A stretch of DNA of 64,000 bases, from NCBI RefSeq assembly GCF_001426245.1, contig NZ_LMCM01000007.1, positions 248,001 through 312,000 of the forward strand, read 5' to 3'. Numbering within the stretch: position 1 is the stretch's first letter; the number at the start of each line of letters is the position of its first letter. The translations under genes were made by a program, and so were the position numbers. The stretch comes from Phycicoccus sp. Root101 (GTDB lineage: Bacteria; Actinomycetota; Actinomycetes; Actinomycetales; Dermatophilaceae). Below, piece by piece: positions 49,445 to 57,432 of this stretch. The notes under the pieces were generated by a model. The model was not told the DNA's origin. It did not search any database and was given only the letters and a program-made list of their open reading frames with translations.

Positions 49445-49914
49445 CTGGTCACCCGCACGGTCTGCATGAGCTCCTGGATGGTGCCGTACTCCGCCTCGAC
49501 CTCGGGCCCACCCACCGATCCGGTGACCTGGATGAGGTCGACGACCTGCCCGCGGCGCGCACCGGCGAACAGGTGCGCCTGCACGACGTCACCGACCTTG
49601 TCGTCGGTCCACGACACGTTGACCCCGACGAACGGCACCTGGTCGATCTCCACCTCGAACGGCTCGTCCATCTCGCCGTCGGGCCGCTCGGTCACGAACG
49701 CCTTGAGCTCGGCCAGCGCCCGCCCGATGGTGAACTCGGCCGACCTGGTGAACCCGCGCACGACGAGGTTGGGGGCGAAGCTGCCGCCCTCCTCCGCCCG
49801 GCGCGCGGCGAGCAGCGTCCCGGGGACCCGCACCGGGGACCAGCCGTCGGGGATGTCGACGGTGACCGACGGCGGGCCGGGGAACTGCTCGCTCGGGTAC
49901 TTCAGGGTGGGCAT
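49441..49914 (-). CDS. Conserved small protein of unknown function, first gene of kinase operon
   Basis: A 157-residue soluble protein not assigned to a family. It begins MPTLKYPSEQFPGPPSVTVDIPDGWSPVRVPG and continues with alternating strands (PNLVVRGFTRSAEF, QVPFVGVNVSWTDD, VVDLIQVTGSVGG), resembling the LpqN-like fold of actinobacterial proteins; this is a weak structural guess. There is no signal peptide or cysteine. GAAAGG precedes the ATG at 49914. A perfect palindrome lies about 70-90 bp upstream. Translational coupling to the phosphatase gene suggests it belongs to the signalling module. Confidence 0.65.
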   Translation of the reverse strand: MPTLKYPSEQFPGPPSVTVDIPDGWSPVRVPGTLLAARRAEEGGSFAPNLVVRGFTRSAEFTIGRALAELKAFVTERPDGEMDEPFEVEIDQVPFVGVNVSWTDDKVGDVVQAHLFAGARRGQVVDLIQVTGSVGGPEVEAEYGTIQELMQTVRVTR

Positions 49915-49983
49915 CAGGGCCTTTCGGGGACGCAGTGACCAACGACTGCACCGGGCAAGGCTAGATGGGGTGGAGCCCGTCCC

Positions 49984-50005
49984 CCATGGGGAGAACTCCC
50001 CATGG
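49984..50005. promoter_or_regulatory. Perfect palindrome upstream of the kinase operon
   Basis: CCATGGGGAG and CTCCCCATGG form 10-bp perfect arms around AA. It is 70-91 bp upstream of the first gene of the operon and 119 bp past the stop of the preceding minus-strand gene, so it may be an operator or a terminator; no T run follows. Confidence 0.5.
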
Positions 50006-50123
50006 CCGCCCTGCCGACGCAGCCGGGGCAAGGCTCCCACAGGTGGGCAAACCGGGAAACCTCACCGAGCAGACCCTCCCGTATGCCGCCGGGCGGGCTC
50101 CGTCAGCCTTGCCGCTGCCGCGA

Positions 50124-51188
50124 TCAGCCGCGGGTGGGACCGGGGTTCGCGGTGAAGGTCGGGATGATCGGCGGCGGCTCGGTCGGCGCTGGGTCCGTCG
50201 CCGGTGGTGGCGTCGAGGAGCTCGACGACGAGGTCGTGCTGGCCGGCGGCGGGGGTGCCGAGGACGAGGAGGACGACGAGGACGGCGAGGGGAACAGCGT
50301 CGACGAGGATGTCGTGGACGGCGCCGGGAGGGTGGTGGTCGGGGCCGGGTCGGGCAGGCGGATGGTGCCGCCCAGCAGCCGGAACACGGTCTCGCCCCAC
50401 AGGGCGTCGCCGCGGGCGTTCAGCACCTCGGGGTCGGCCGCCGAGACGTAGGCGTTGGGGTCACCCGTGCCGATGAACGCCTTGGCGACGTCCAGCGTCC
50501 GCAGCTTCTTCGACGCGGCCCAGGCGGCGACGGCGGTGCGCACCTTCTTGTCCTGGTCGTCCCGGGTCGGCGGCTGGAGGGTGACGAGGATGCTGGCCGA
50601 CGGGTAGGCGGTCTGCACGGCCGAGGCGACGTTCTGCAGGTGCTTCTTGACGTTGCCGGTCGAGTTGTTGCGCCCGTAGTTGAGGATGACGATGTCCGGC
50701 GTGGTGGGCACGAGGAACGGCACCCGCTTGGTCGCGTAGTCGGCGGTGGCGTCGGCGCGGCTGCCGTTGAAGACGACGGTGGGCGGGCCGGCCGTGCCGA
50801 ACGACGTCTTGATCGTGTAGGTCGTCGGGTCGGCCGGGTTGAGCCGGTTGAGGGTGACCTTGCGGTCCTGCGCGAGGAGCTTGCTGAAGGCCGTGACCCA
50901 CTCGGACTCGCCGTCGCTGGTCTGGTCGCCGAGCACGGCGATGGTCACCTTGGCGTCGGAGGCGAGCAGCGCCTCGGGCGTGCGCGGCGTCGGCGCGGTG
51001 GTCGTCGTGCTCGTCGTCGGTCGCTGCGTCGTCGTGGTCGTCGTCTTGCTCGGGGTCTTGATCACCGGCGACGGGTCGGCGATCGTGGGACGCCCGGTCG
51101 TCAGGAGGACGACGCCGACGACGAGGCCGACGTTGACGACGACGGCGAGGAGACCGAGCCAGATGTCGGTCCCCCTGAAGCGATGCAT
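50124..51188 (-). CDS. SGNH/GDSL hydrolase-like exported protein, nucleophile missing
   Basis: A 354-residue protein with an N-terminal membrane anchor (residues about 8-30), a Thr-rich linker, an SGNH-type alpha/beta domain (about 78-265) and a long Ser/Thr/Pro tail. The fold marks are AVLGDQTSDGESEW, VVFNGSRADA and VILNYGRNNS, corresponding to blocks I, II and III. The block I serine of GDS is replaced by Gln89, and no clear block V Asp-x-x-His is seen, so catalysis is doubtful. It is encoded divergently from the first glycosyltransferase of the glycan locus, where SGNH proteins often modify polymers. Confidence 0.7.
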   Translation of the reverse strand: MHRFRGTDIWLGLLAVVVNVGLVVGVVLLTTGRPTIADPSPVIKTPSKTTTTTTQRPTTSTTTTAPTPRTPEALLASDAKVTIAVLGDQTSDGESEWVTAFSKLLAQDRKVTLNRLNPADPTTYTIKTSFGTAGPPTVVFNGSRADATADYATKRVPFLVPTTPDIVILNYGRNNSTGNVKKHLQNVASAVQTAYPSASILVTLQPPTRDDQDKKVRTAVAAWAASKKLRTLDVAKAFIGTGDPNAYVSAADPEVLNARGDALWGETVFRLLGGTIRLPDPAPTTTLPAPSTTSSSTLFPSPSSSSSSSSAPPPPASTTSSSSSSTPPPATDPAPTEPPPIIPTFTANPGPTRG

Positions 51189-51368
51189 TCGGACATTGTG
51201 CCGCACGGCGTGCTGTCTCCCGAACTGACGCGTGTCGCCGACGGGCGGCGCGTGGACGGCCCTGACCAGCATGTCCGTTATGTTGACGGTGACCTCGCGC
51301 GCCGGGGAGCGTGCCGGGCAGCGCCCGGCGACCCCGCCGCATACCCGCTCCGTCCCCCTGAGGAGACC

Positions 51369-53291
51369 ATGCCCGGCGCCGGCACCCGCGGATCCTCGTC
51401 CTCCGGTGCGAGGCGGGTCGTGGCCGACGCCCGCAGGGCGGTGTGGCACCTGCGGCACGGTGGCACGGAGCAGGTCCGCCGCTGGTGGCAGCGACGCGCA
51501 CTGGACGACCGGCGGCCCCGGGGGAGCATCCGCCTCACCGGTGACGGGACCCTCGAGGTGCCGCCGTGGCCGCTGCCGGAACGCGCACCGCGACGTCCTG
51601 ACCTGCGGGTCGGCGTCATCCTCGACGACTTCACGTCGCTGGCACTGGGGTACGAGTGGGACCAGGTGGCGCTGCACCCCGACCGCTGGCGCGACCAGGT
51701 GGACTCGCCCCGGCTCGACCTGCTGTTCGTCGAGTCGGCGTGGCACGGCAACGGGGACGCGTGGCAGTACCACCTGACGGGGACGTCGGCGCCGCGGCCG
51801 GCGATCGCCGAGCTCGTGCAGTGGTGCCGCGACCACGGGGTGCCGACGGTGTTCTGGAACAAGGAGGACCCGGTCCACTACGAGGACTTCCTCGACACGG
51901 CCCGGCTGTTCGACCACGTCTGGACCACCGACTCCGACCGGGTCCCCGACTACCACCGCGACCTCGGGCACGAACGCGTCGGCGTGCTGCCGTTCGCCGC
52001 CCAGCAGACGCTGCACAACCCGATCCGGCCCGTCGACGGCCACCAGAGCCGCGACATCGGGTTCGGCGGGATGTACTTCGCGCACAAGTACCCCGAGCGC
52101 CGCGAGCAGATGGACCTGCTGCTCGGCGCGGCCGACGCGGTGTCGTCACGGATGACCACGGGGCTCGAGATCTTCTCGCGCTACCTCGGGGGCGACGAGC
52201 GCTACCAGTTCCCGGCTCCGCTGGACCAGCGCGTGGTCGGCTCGCTGGACTACCCACGGATGCTCACCGCCTACCGGGCCTACAAGGTCTTCCTCAACGT
52301 GAACTCGGTCGTCGGGTCGCCGAGCATGTGCGCCCGGCGGATCTTCGAGATCACCGCGTGCGGCACCCCGGTCGTGTCGACACCGAGCCGGGCCATCGGC
52401 GAGTTCTTCCCCGCCGACGAGGTGCTCCAGGTGGCCACCTCGGAGGAGGCCGGCTGGACGCTGCGCGCCCTGGTCAACAGCCCCGAGCTGCGCGACCGGA
52501 CGGTGCACACCGCCCAGCGCCGGATCTGGGAGTCGCACACGTACACGCGCCGCCTCGACGCGGTCCTGTCCGCGGCAGGGCTCGCCTCCGGCTCGTCCGC
52601 CGCGCGGCTGCCGTCGGTCAGCGCCCTCGTCTCCACGAACCGCCCCCAGCAGGTCGACCACGTGCTCGCCACCGTCGCCGCCCAGCGCGGCGTGGACGTC
52701 GAGCTGGTCCTGCTCACGCACGGGTTCGAGCCCTCCGCGGACCTCGCCGCCCGTGCCGCCGAGCTCGGGCTGCGCCTCACCCTCCTGCACGAACCCGCCG
52801 GCACCACCCTCGGGGGCTGCCTCAACCGCCTCGTCGGGGCCGCGTCCGGTGACGTCGTGGCCAAGATGGACGACGACGACCTGTATGGCGCGGACTACCT
52901 GCGCGACCAGCTGCACGCCCTCGACTACTCCGGGGCGGACGTCGTGGGCAAGCAGGCGCACCACATGTACCTCGAGGCCCTGGACGTCACCATCCTGCGG
53001 TTCCCCGAGCGCGAGCACCGGTTCACCGACCTCGTCATGGGGCCGACCATCGTGGCCCGCCGGGAGGTCGCCCTCGCCCACCCGTTCGCCGACGTGTGGC
53101 GAGGGGAGGACACCGGCTTCCTGCGCGACGTGGCGGCCGCCGGCCTGTCCATCTACTCGTCCGACCGGTTCAACTTCGTCCAGATGCGGCATACTTCGGT
53201 CCGCCACACCTGGGAAGCCACATCAGCGGAACTGCTGGCAAACGCACGCGTCCTGTCCTTCGGCCGGTGCGATGCGCACATCATGATCTAA
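51369..53291 (+). CDS. Two-domain glycosyltransferase: CgeB-like plus GT2
   Basis: A 640-residue cytoplasmic enzyme. Residues about 75-415 form a CgeB/GT-B-like unit with DLLFVESAWHGNG, TVFWNKEDPVHYEDF and a C-terminal half resembling Glyco_trans_1_2 (SMCARRIFEITACGTPVV). Residues about 420-640 form a GT2 domain with SALVSTNRPQQVDHVLATV and the metal motif KMDDDDLYGADYL. It probably adds two successive sugars to a surface polymer. AGGAG precedes the ATG at 51369. wecC follows after 17 bp. Confidence 0.82.
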   Translation: MPGAGTRGSSSSGARRVVADARRAVWHLRHGGTEQVRRWWQRRALDDRRPRGSIRLTGDGTLEVPPWPLPERAPRRPDLRVGVILDDFTSLALGYEWDQVALHPDRWRDQVDSPRLDLLFVESAWHGNGDAWQYHLTGTSAPRPAIAELVQWCRDHGVPTVFWNKEDPVHYEDFLDTARLFDHVWTTDSDRVPDYHRDLGHERVGVLPFAAQQTLHNPIRPVDGHQSRDIGFGGMYFAHKYPERREQMDLLLGAADAVSSRMTTGLEIFSRYLGGDERYQFPAPLDQRVVGSLDYPRMLTAYRAYKVFLNVNSVVGSPSMCARRIFEITACGTPVVSTPSRAIGEFFPADEVLQVATSEEAGWTLRALVNSPELRDRTVHTAQRRIWESHTYTRRLDAVLSAAGLASGSSAARLPSVSALVSTNRPQQVDHVLATVAAQRGVDVELVLLTHGFEPSADLAARAAELGLRLTLLHEPAGTTLGGCLNRLVGAASGDVVAKMDDDDLYGADYLRDQLHALDYSGADVVGKQAHHMYLEALDVTILRFPEREHRFTDLVMGPTIVARREVALAHPFADVWRGEDTGFLRDVAAAGLSIYSSDRFNFVQMRHTSVRHTWEATSAELLANARVLSFGRCDAHIMI

Positions 53292-53308
53292 ATGTTGGGA
53301 GCCCACCC

Positions 53309-54553
53309 GTGAGTACCAAGACTGTGGCCGTCATCGGCCTCGGCTACATCGGCCTGCCCACCGCGGCGATCCTGGCCAGTAACGGCGTGAAGGTCATCGG
53401 CGTCGACGTCAGCGACCGCCACGTGGACGCGGTGAACCGCGGCGAGGTCCCCTTCGTGGAGCCCGACCTGGCGACCCACGTGGCCGGCGCAGTGAGCCAG
53501 GGAATGCTTTCTGCCCAGAAGGACACACCCCAGGCCAACACCTACATCGTCGCCGTTCCGACCCCCTTCAAGGACGGGTATGCCGCCGACCTGAGCTACA
53601 TCGAGGCGGCCACGGACGCGATCATCCCGCAGCTGCGTGGCGGTGAGCTCATCATCCTCGAGTCCACCTCTCCTCCCGGTGCCACCGAGCACATGGCCCA
53701 GCGGGTGCTGGAGGCGCGGCCCGACCTGTCCCTCGACGGTTCGTCGGAACGCCCGGTGGTGCACTTCGCGCACTGCCCGGAGCGGGTGCTTCCTGGCCGC
53801 GTGATGATCGAGCTCGTCACCAACGACCGCATCATCGGCGGCCTGACCACCGAAGCCGCAGAGCGGGCCCGGGACCTCTACCAGGTGTTCTGCCACGCCG
53901 AGCTGCACCTCACGGACGCCACGACGGCCGAGATGGCCAAGCTGACCGAGAACTCCTACCGCGACGTGAACATCGCGTTCGCCAACGAGCTGTCGATCAT
54001 TGCCGACAAGATCGGGATCGACGTCTTCGAGCTCATCGAGCTCGCAAACAAGCACCCCCGCGTCAACATCCTCCAGCCTGGTCCCGGGGTGGGCGGTCAC
54101 TGCATCGCCGTCGACCCTTGGTTCATCGTCAGCGCCGTGCCGGAGGAGGCTCGCCTCATCCGCACCGCCCGCGAGGTCAACGACAACAAGCCGGAGTACG
54201 TGCTGACAAAGGTCAAGGACCGCGCCGACCGCTTCAAGGAGCCGGTGATCGCCGCCCTGGGGCTGGCGTTCAAGCCCGACATCGACGACCTGCGCGAGTC
54301 CCCGGCCCTCGAGATCACCAAGCAGCTGGCCCAACGTCACCCTGGGGCCCGCGTCCTTGCCATCGAGCCCAACATCGACGCCCTGCCGGCGTCCCTGTCA
54401 GCTCTGCCGAACGTCGAGCTCGCCGAGACCCGGGCCGGGATCGCTGCCGCGGACATCATCGTGCTGCTGGTCGACCACCGGGAGTTCCGCCACGTCGATC
54501 GTCGCCTGCTCAACGAGAAGGCCGTCATCGACACAAGAGGCCTCTGGCGCTGA
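53309..54553 (+). CDS. wecC: UDP-N-acetyl-D-mannosamine dehydrogenase
   Basis: A 414-residue NAD-dependent UDP-sugar 6-dehydrogenase. The Rossmann start is VAVIGLGYIGLPTAAILASNG, the middle domain contains KLTENSYRDVNIAFANELSII, and the catalytic Cys265 is in GVGGHCIAVDPWF. The sequence matches the ManNAc-type branch, giving UDP-ManNAc uronate for an acidic surface polymer, although UDP-glucose or UDP-GlcNAc cannot be fully excluded. GTG at 53309 was chosen from the STKTVAVIGLG start. No WecB epimerase is visible in the window. Confidence 0.9.
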   Translation: MSTKTVAVIGLGYIGLPTAAILASNGVKVIGVDVSDRHVDAVNRGEVPFVEPDLATHVAGAVSQGMLSAQKDTPQANTYIVAVPTPFKDGYAADLSYIEAATDAIIPQLRGGELIILESTSPPGATEHMAQRVLEARPDLSLDGSSERPVVHFAHCPERVLPGRVMIELVTNDRIIGGLTTEAAERARDLYQVFCHAELHLTDATTAEMAKLTENSYRDVNIAFANELSIIADKIGIDVFELIELANKHPRVNILQPGPGVGGHCIAVDPWFIVSAVPEEARLIRTAREVNDNKPEYVLTKVKDRADRFKEPVIAALGLAFKPDIDDLRESPALEITKQLAQRHPGARVLAIEPNIDALPASLSALPNVELAETRAGIAAADIIVLLVDHREFRHVDRRLLNEKAVIDTRGLWR

Positions 54554-54604
54554 GTTCTGGCTCTGAGGGCCTCCCAGAGAGACGACGACGTAGAAGGAAT
54601 GAGC

Positions 54605-55435
54605 ATGCACCCGGACAACGGCGCCGTTCAGCAGCGCCCTCTTGCCTCCACTACCTTCGTGCAGGGCGACATCGAGTTCGATGTGCAGGGCTTCGAGGGC
54701 GACCACATCCTGGGAACCATCGCTGCTTCCGGCGACTTCTACGAGCGCATGTTCCTTGACGCGCTCGCGAAGTTCGTTGCTCCCGGGGACGTCGTCGTCG
54801 ACGCGGGTGCCAACATCGGCAACCACACGCTCTACTTCGCCCGGATGTGCGAGGCGAAGGTCGTTGCGTACGAAGCCTTCGCTCCAACGGTCGAGGTGCT
54901 CGAACGTAATGTCACGGTCAACCTGGCGAAGGACTCGGTAACCATTCGACCTGTTGCCCTCGGTGCGGCCGCGGGGTTTGCGGAGGTGGTCGACCTGGAC
55001 TGGACCAACGTCGGCTCAACGACCTTTCGTGCCGCGGAATCCGGAGTCGAGGTGGTCCGGCTCGATGACGCTGACCTGCCGGGGCGCGTCGTCCTGCTCA
55101 AGGTCGATGTCGAAGGCATGGATGCGGACGTCCTGCGGGGAGCCACCGAACTCATCGATCGGGACCGGCCGGTCATCACATGCGAAGCAGGGACGGTCGA
55201 GCACGAGCGGCTGCTCGACTCGGTCGCTGCCGACCTCGGTTACACGTACCTCGCGCGGTACAACGCGACTTCGACGTTCATCCTGCTCCCCGCCCGGTCA
55301 GATCTGGAGCGTGTCGTCGTGCAGAGACACCTCGCGACGATGACCTCCTCGGCACACCTCGGTGTCCGCGACCTCTACTACCGGGTCCGCCTCCTACGGG
55401 AAGCCGCCGAGGCCGACAAGGACTCCCGCGCCTGA
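54605..55435 (+). CDS. FkbM family methyltransferase
   Basis: A 276-residue SAM-dependent methyltransferase that probably O-methylates a sugar of the surface glycan. Motif I is DVVVDAGANIGNHTLYFARM, and KVDVEGMDADVLRGA is the FkbM hallmark. Two ATG codons lie six bases apart. The second (54605) was chosen because AAGGA ends six bases before it, while it abuts the first ATG. It lies 51 bp after wecC. Codons are visibly less GC-biased than in the housekeeping genes of the window. Confidence 0.83.
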   Translation: MHPDNGAVQQRPLASTTFVQGDIEFDVQGFEGDHILGTIAASGDFYERMFLDALAKFVAPGDVVVDAGANIGNHTLYFARMCEAKVVAYEAFAPTVEVLERNVTVNLAKDSVTIRPVALGAAAGFAEVVDLDWTNVGSTTFRAAESGVEVVRLDDADLPGRVVLLKVDVEGMDADVLRGATELIDRDRPVITCEAGTVEHERLLDSVAADLGYTYLARYNATSTFILLPARSDLERVVVQRHLATMTSSAHLGVRDLYYRVRLLREAAEADKDSRA

Positions 55436-55439
55436 CCCG

Positions 55440-57425
55440 TCAGATACCGCGGACCATCTCCGTGAACTGCTCCACGAACGCGCCCAGCGCATACTCGCGC
55501 TCGACGAAGGCCAAGCCGTCTTGGCGATAGGCATCGAACGCCGCGACATCCCGAAGGTCGAGGAGTTGCTGGACGATGGCCTTGACGTCGGGGAGTACAT
55601 AGCTCTTCGGGTAGATGTACTCGACGCCTCCCCATGGGAGGAACACGGCGGCGTTTCCCGCGGCGAAGGCCTCTGCGGGAGCGACGTGGAAGCTCTCGAA
55701 GTCGCTCAACGACAGGACGAAGCCGTAGCGACACAACTCCGAGGCCGTGTCCACCCAACCTCGGTGCTCCACGGCGTCTGACATGCCGTGGTCGAGGATG
55801 AACTGCTGACAAGACTGGTAGTAGGCCGCTTCGGCGGGGTTGTTGATCACCCAAGGCAGCTCCTGAGGACTCTTCCCGAAGGTCGTGAGGGTGTAGCGGT
55901 CATCCTCCTCACGAAGCCCGGCGAGCAGCTCGAGGGCCTTCAGGTATCCCTTCCTGGCGGGGAGGATCCCCACCATGGCCAGGTTGAAAACCCGCTCAGG
56001 AGCGTCCGAGCGCCGGTAGGACTCGACCTCGATGAAGTTCGGGATGACGCGCGTCTGGGCACGCGAGATGGCAGGAAAGGTCCGCAGCATGTCCTCCGTC
56101 GTTGGAACCGAGACACCGAAGAAGCGATCCACCCTCGCGTGGTCGATCTCATGGCCGAACTCACGGGTCATCTCGAACAGGTGAGTTCGGACGACAAGCC
56201 GCTGGTCCTTGTTCTTGTTCCGCGCGTACCAGACGGCATTGCCCAGCAACCACTCACCGAGGATCACGTCGGCCCAGGCCAGGAGCGACTTGCTCTTGGC
56301 CGCGTCATGCATGTCATGCCCGGTCCAGGGATCGAACTTCACCTGGAAATGCTCGGACAGCGCCGGTGCGGCTCCCTCGATGAATTTGAGGTCGTACCCG
56401 GCGATGAGCAGACGGGGCTTTATGGCGTGGGTGAAGGCTTCCCAGTCCCCTGCAAGAGCGTGCTCGACCAACGCCGTGAGCTTGGCATTCAGGGTGTAGG
56501 CGCGAACTACTTTCTCGAATCTGCGGAGGAAGGCGACGAGCTCTTCAAAAGCCGGGAGGTCGAGCGTGCCGTCGTGAAAGCGCTGCAGGTTGGACAGCGC
56601 CGTCTGGAGTGCGACCTGGCCACGGATCGCCATGTACTCGATTCCGTGCGGCATCAGCAGGTCGGACACTCGCGACCACACCGCGAGATGGTTTCGTAGC
56701 TCGCGAGCACCGTAGCGCTGCGTCGACGACGCACCAAAGTCGACGGCAGCGCGGTAGACGAACAACGGTTCCTCGAGATGGTCAATTCGCTCAGCAACAG
56801 CAAGAACTTCCGCCAGCAAGACGCTGTCCTCACCCATTCTCAGCGTTGCATCCCAAGAGATGCCGTGATCTCGAAAGAGACGCGTCCGCACCAGTCCCGG
56901 AACGGTTGTACTGGTGCGGCCGAAGATGGCCTCGATACGTTCGGCACGGGTGACGTCATCTTCGAATCTGCTGAGGACATTCATCAGACGGAGAGAGGTC
57001 TCGCCGCGATCAACGAGAAGTGCTCCACGAAGAATGTCGAGGTCGTCCTCCTCCGCCACGGCGAGATAGTGCTCGACCGCGCCCGGCAAGAACTCGTCGT
57101 CGGCGTCCAAGAAGCACACGTAAGCGCCATGGGCACGTGCCACACCGACGTTGCGCGGTGTTGACGGGGAACCACTGTTGTCGACCAGCACCTGAACCTC
57201 CCACCCCGAGTGCTCGGCACATGCGGCGTGCAGCATCTCCGCGGTGGCGTCGGTGGAGGCATCGTCGACGAAGATGACCTCGAGCTCCCCCGGAGCGAAG
57301 GCGATTCGACTGAGGGACGCCAGACAGCGGCCCAGCTTGGATTCGACGTTGTACGTCGGGATGACGATGGTCAGGCGTGGTGCCGAGGTGGCAGCCGAGG
57401 TCGTGGGAGCTTCAGGTGAGGGCAT
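55440..57425 (-). CDS. Two-domain glycosyltransferase: GT2 plus GT4-like
   Basis: A 661-residue enzyme. The N-terminal GT2 domain has LTIVIPTYNVESKLGRCLASL, FVDDASTDATAEML and the metal motif in CFLDADDEFLPGA. A helical connector (about 270-360) precedes a GT-B fold with NLAMVGILPARKGYLKAL and LSDFESFHVAPAEAFAAGNAAV, the nucleotide-sugar binding Glu region of GT4 enzymes. It probably acts on the same polymer as the neighbouring genes. It is convergent with the FkbM gene (4 bp apart) and 7 bp downstream of the next minus-strand gene. Confidence 0.82.
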   Translation of the reverse strand: MPSPEAPTTSAATSAPRLTIVIPTYNVESKLGRCLASLSRIAFAPGELEVIFVDDASTDATAEMLHAACAEHSGWEVQVLVDNSGSPSTPRNVGVARAHGAYVCFLDADDEFLPGAVEHYLAVAEEDDLDILRGALLVDRGETSLRLMNVLSRFEDDVTRAERIEAIFGRTSTTVPGLVRTRLFRDHGISWDATLRMGEDSVLLAEVLAVAERIDHLEEPLFVYRAAVDFGASSTQRYGARELRNHLAVWSRVSDLLMPHGIEYMAIRGQVALQTALSNLQRFHDGTLDLPAFEELVAFLRRFEKVVRAYTLNAKLTALVEHALAGDWEAFTHAIKPRLLIAGYDLKFIEGAAPALSEHFQVKFDPWTGHDMHDAAKSKSLLAWADVILGEWLLGNAVWYARNKNKDQRLVVRTHLFEMTREFGHEIDHARVDRFFGVSVPTTEDMLRTFPAISRAQTRVIPNFIEVESYRRSDAPERVFNLAMVGILPARKGYLKALELLAGLREEDDRYTLTTFGKSPQELPWVINNPAEAAYYQSCQQFILDHGMSDAVEHRGWVDTASELCRYGFVLSLSDFESFHVAPAEAFAAGNAAVFLPWGGVEYIYPKSYVLPDVKAIVQQLLDLRDVAAFDAYRQDGLAFVEREYALGAFVEQFTEMVRGI

Positions 57426-57432
57426 CGGATCC

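Noticed and set aside
37089-49914. MoxR-DUF58-kinase cluster considered as an antiphage defence island
   Set aside because: No nuclease, helicase, reverse transcriptase or other effector is present, and the neighbours are surface and signalling proteins.
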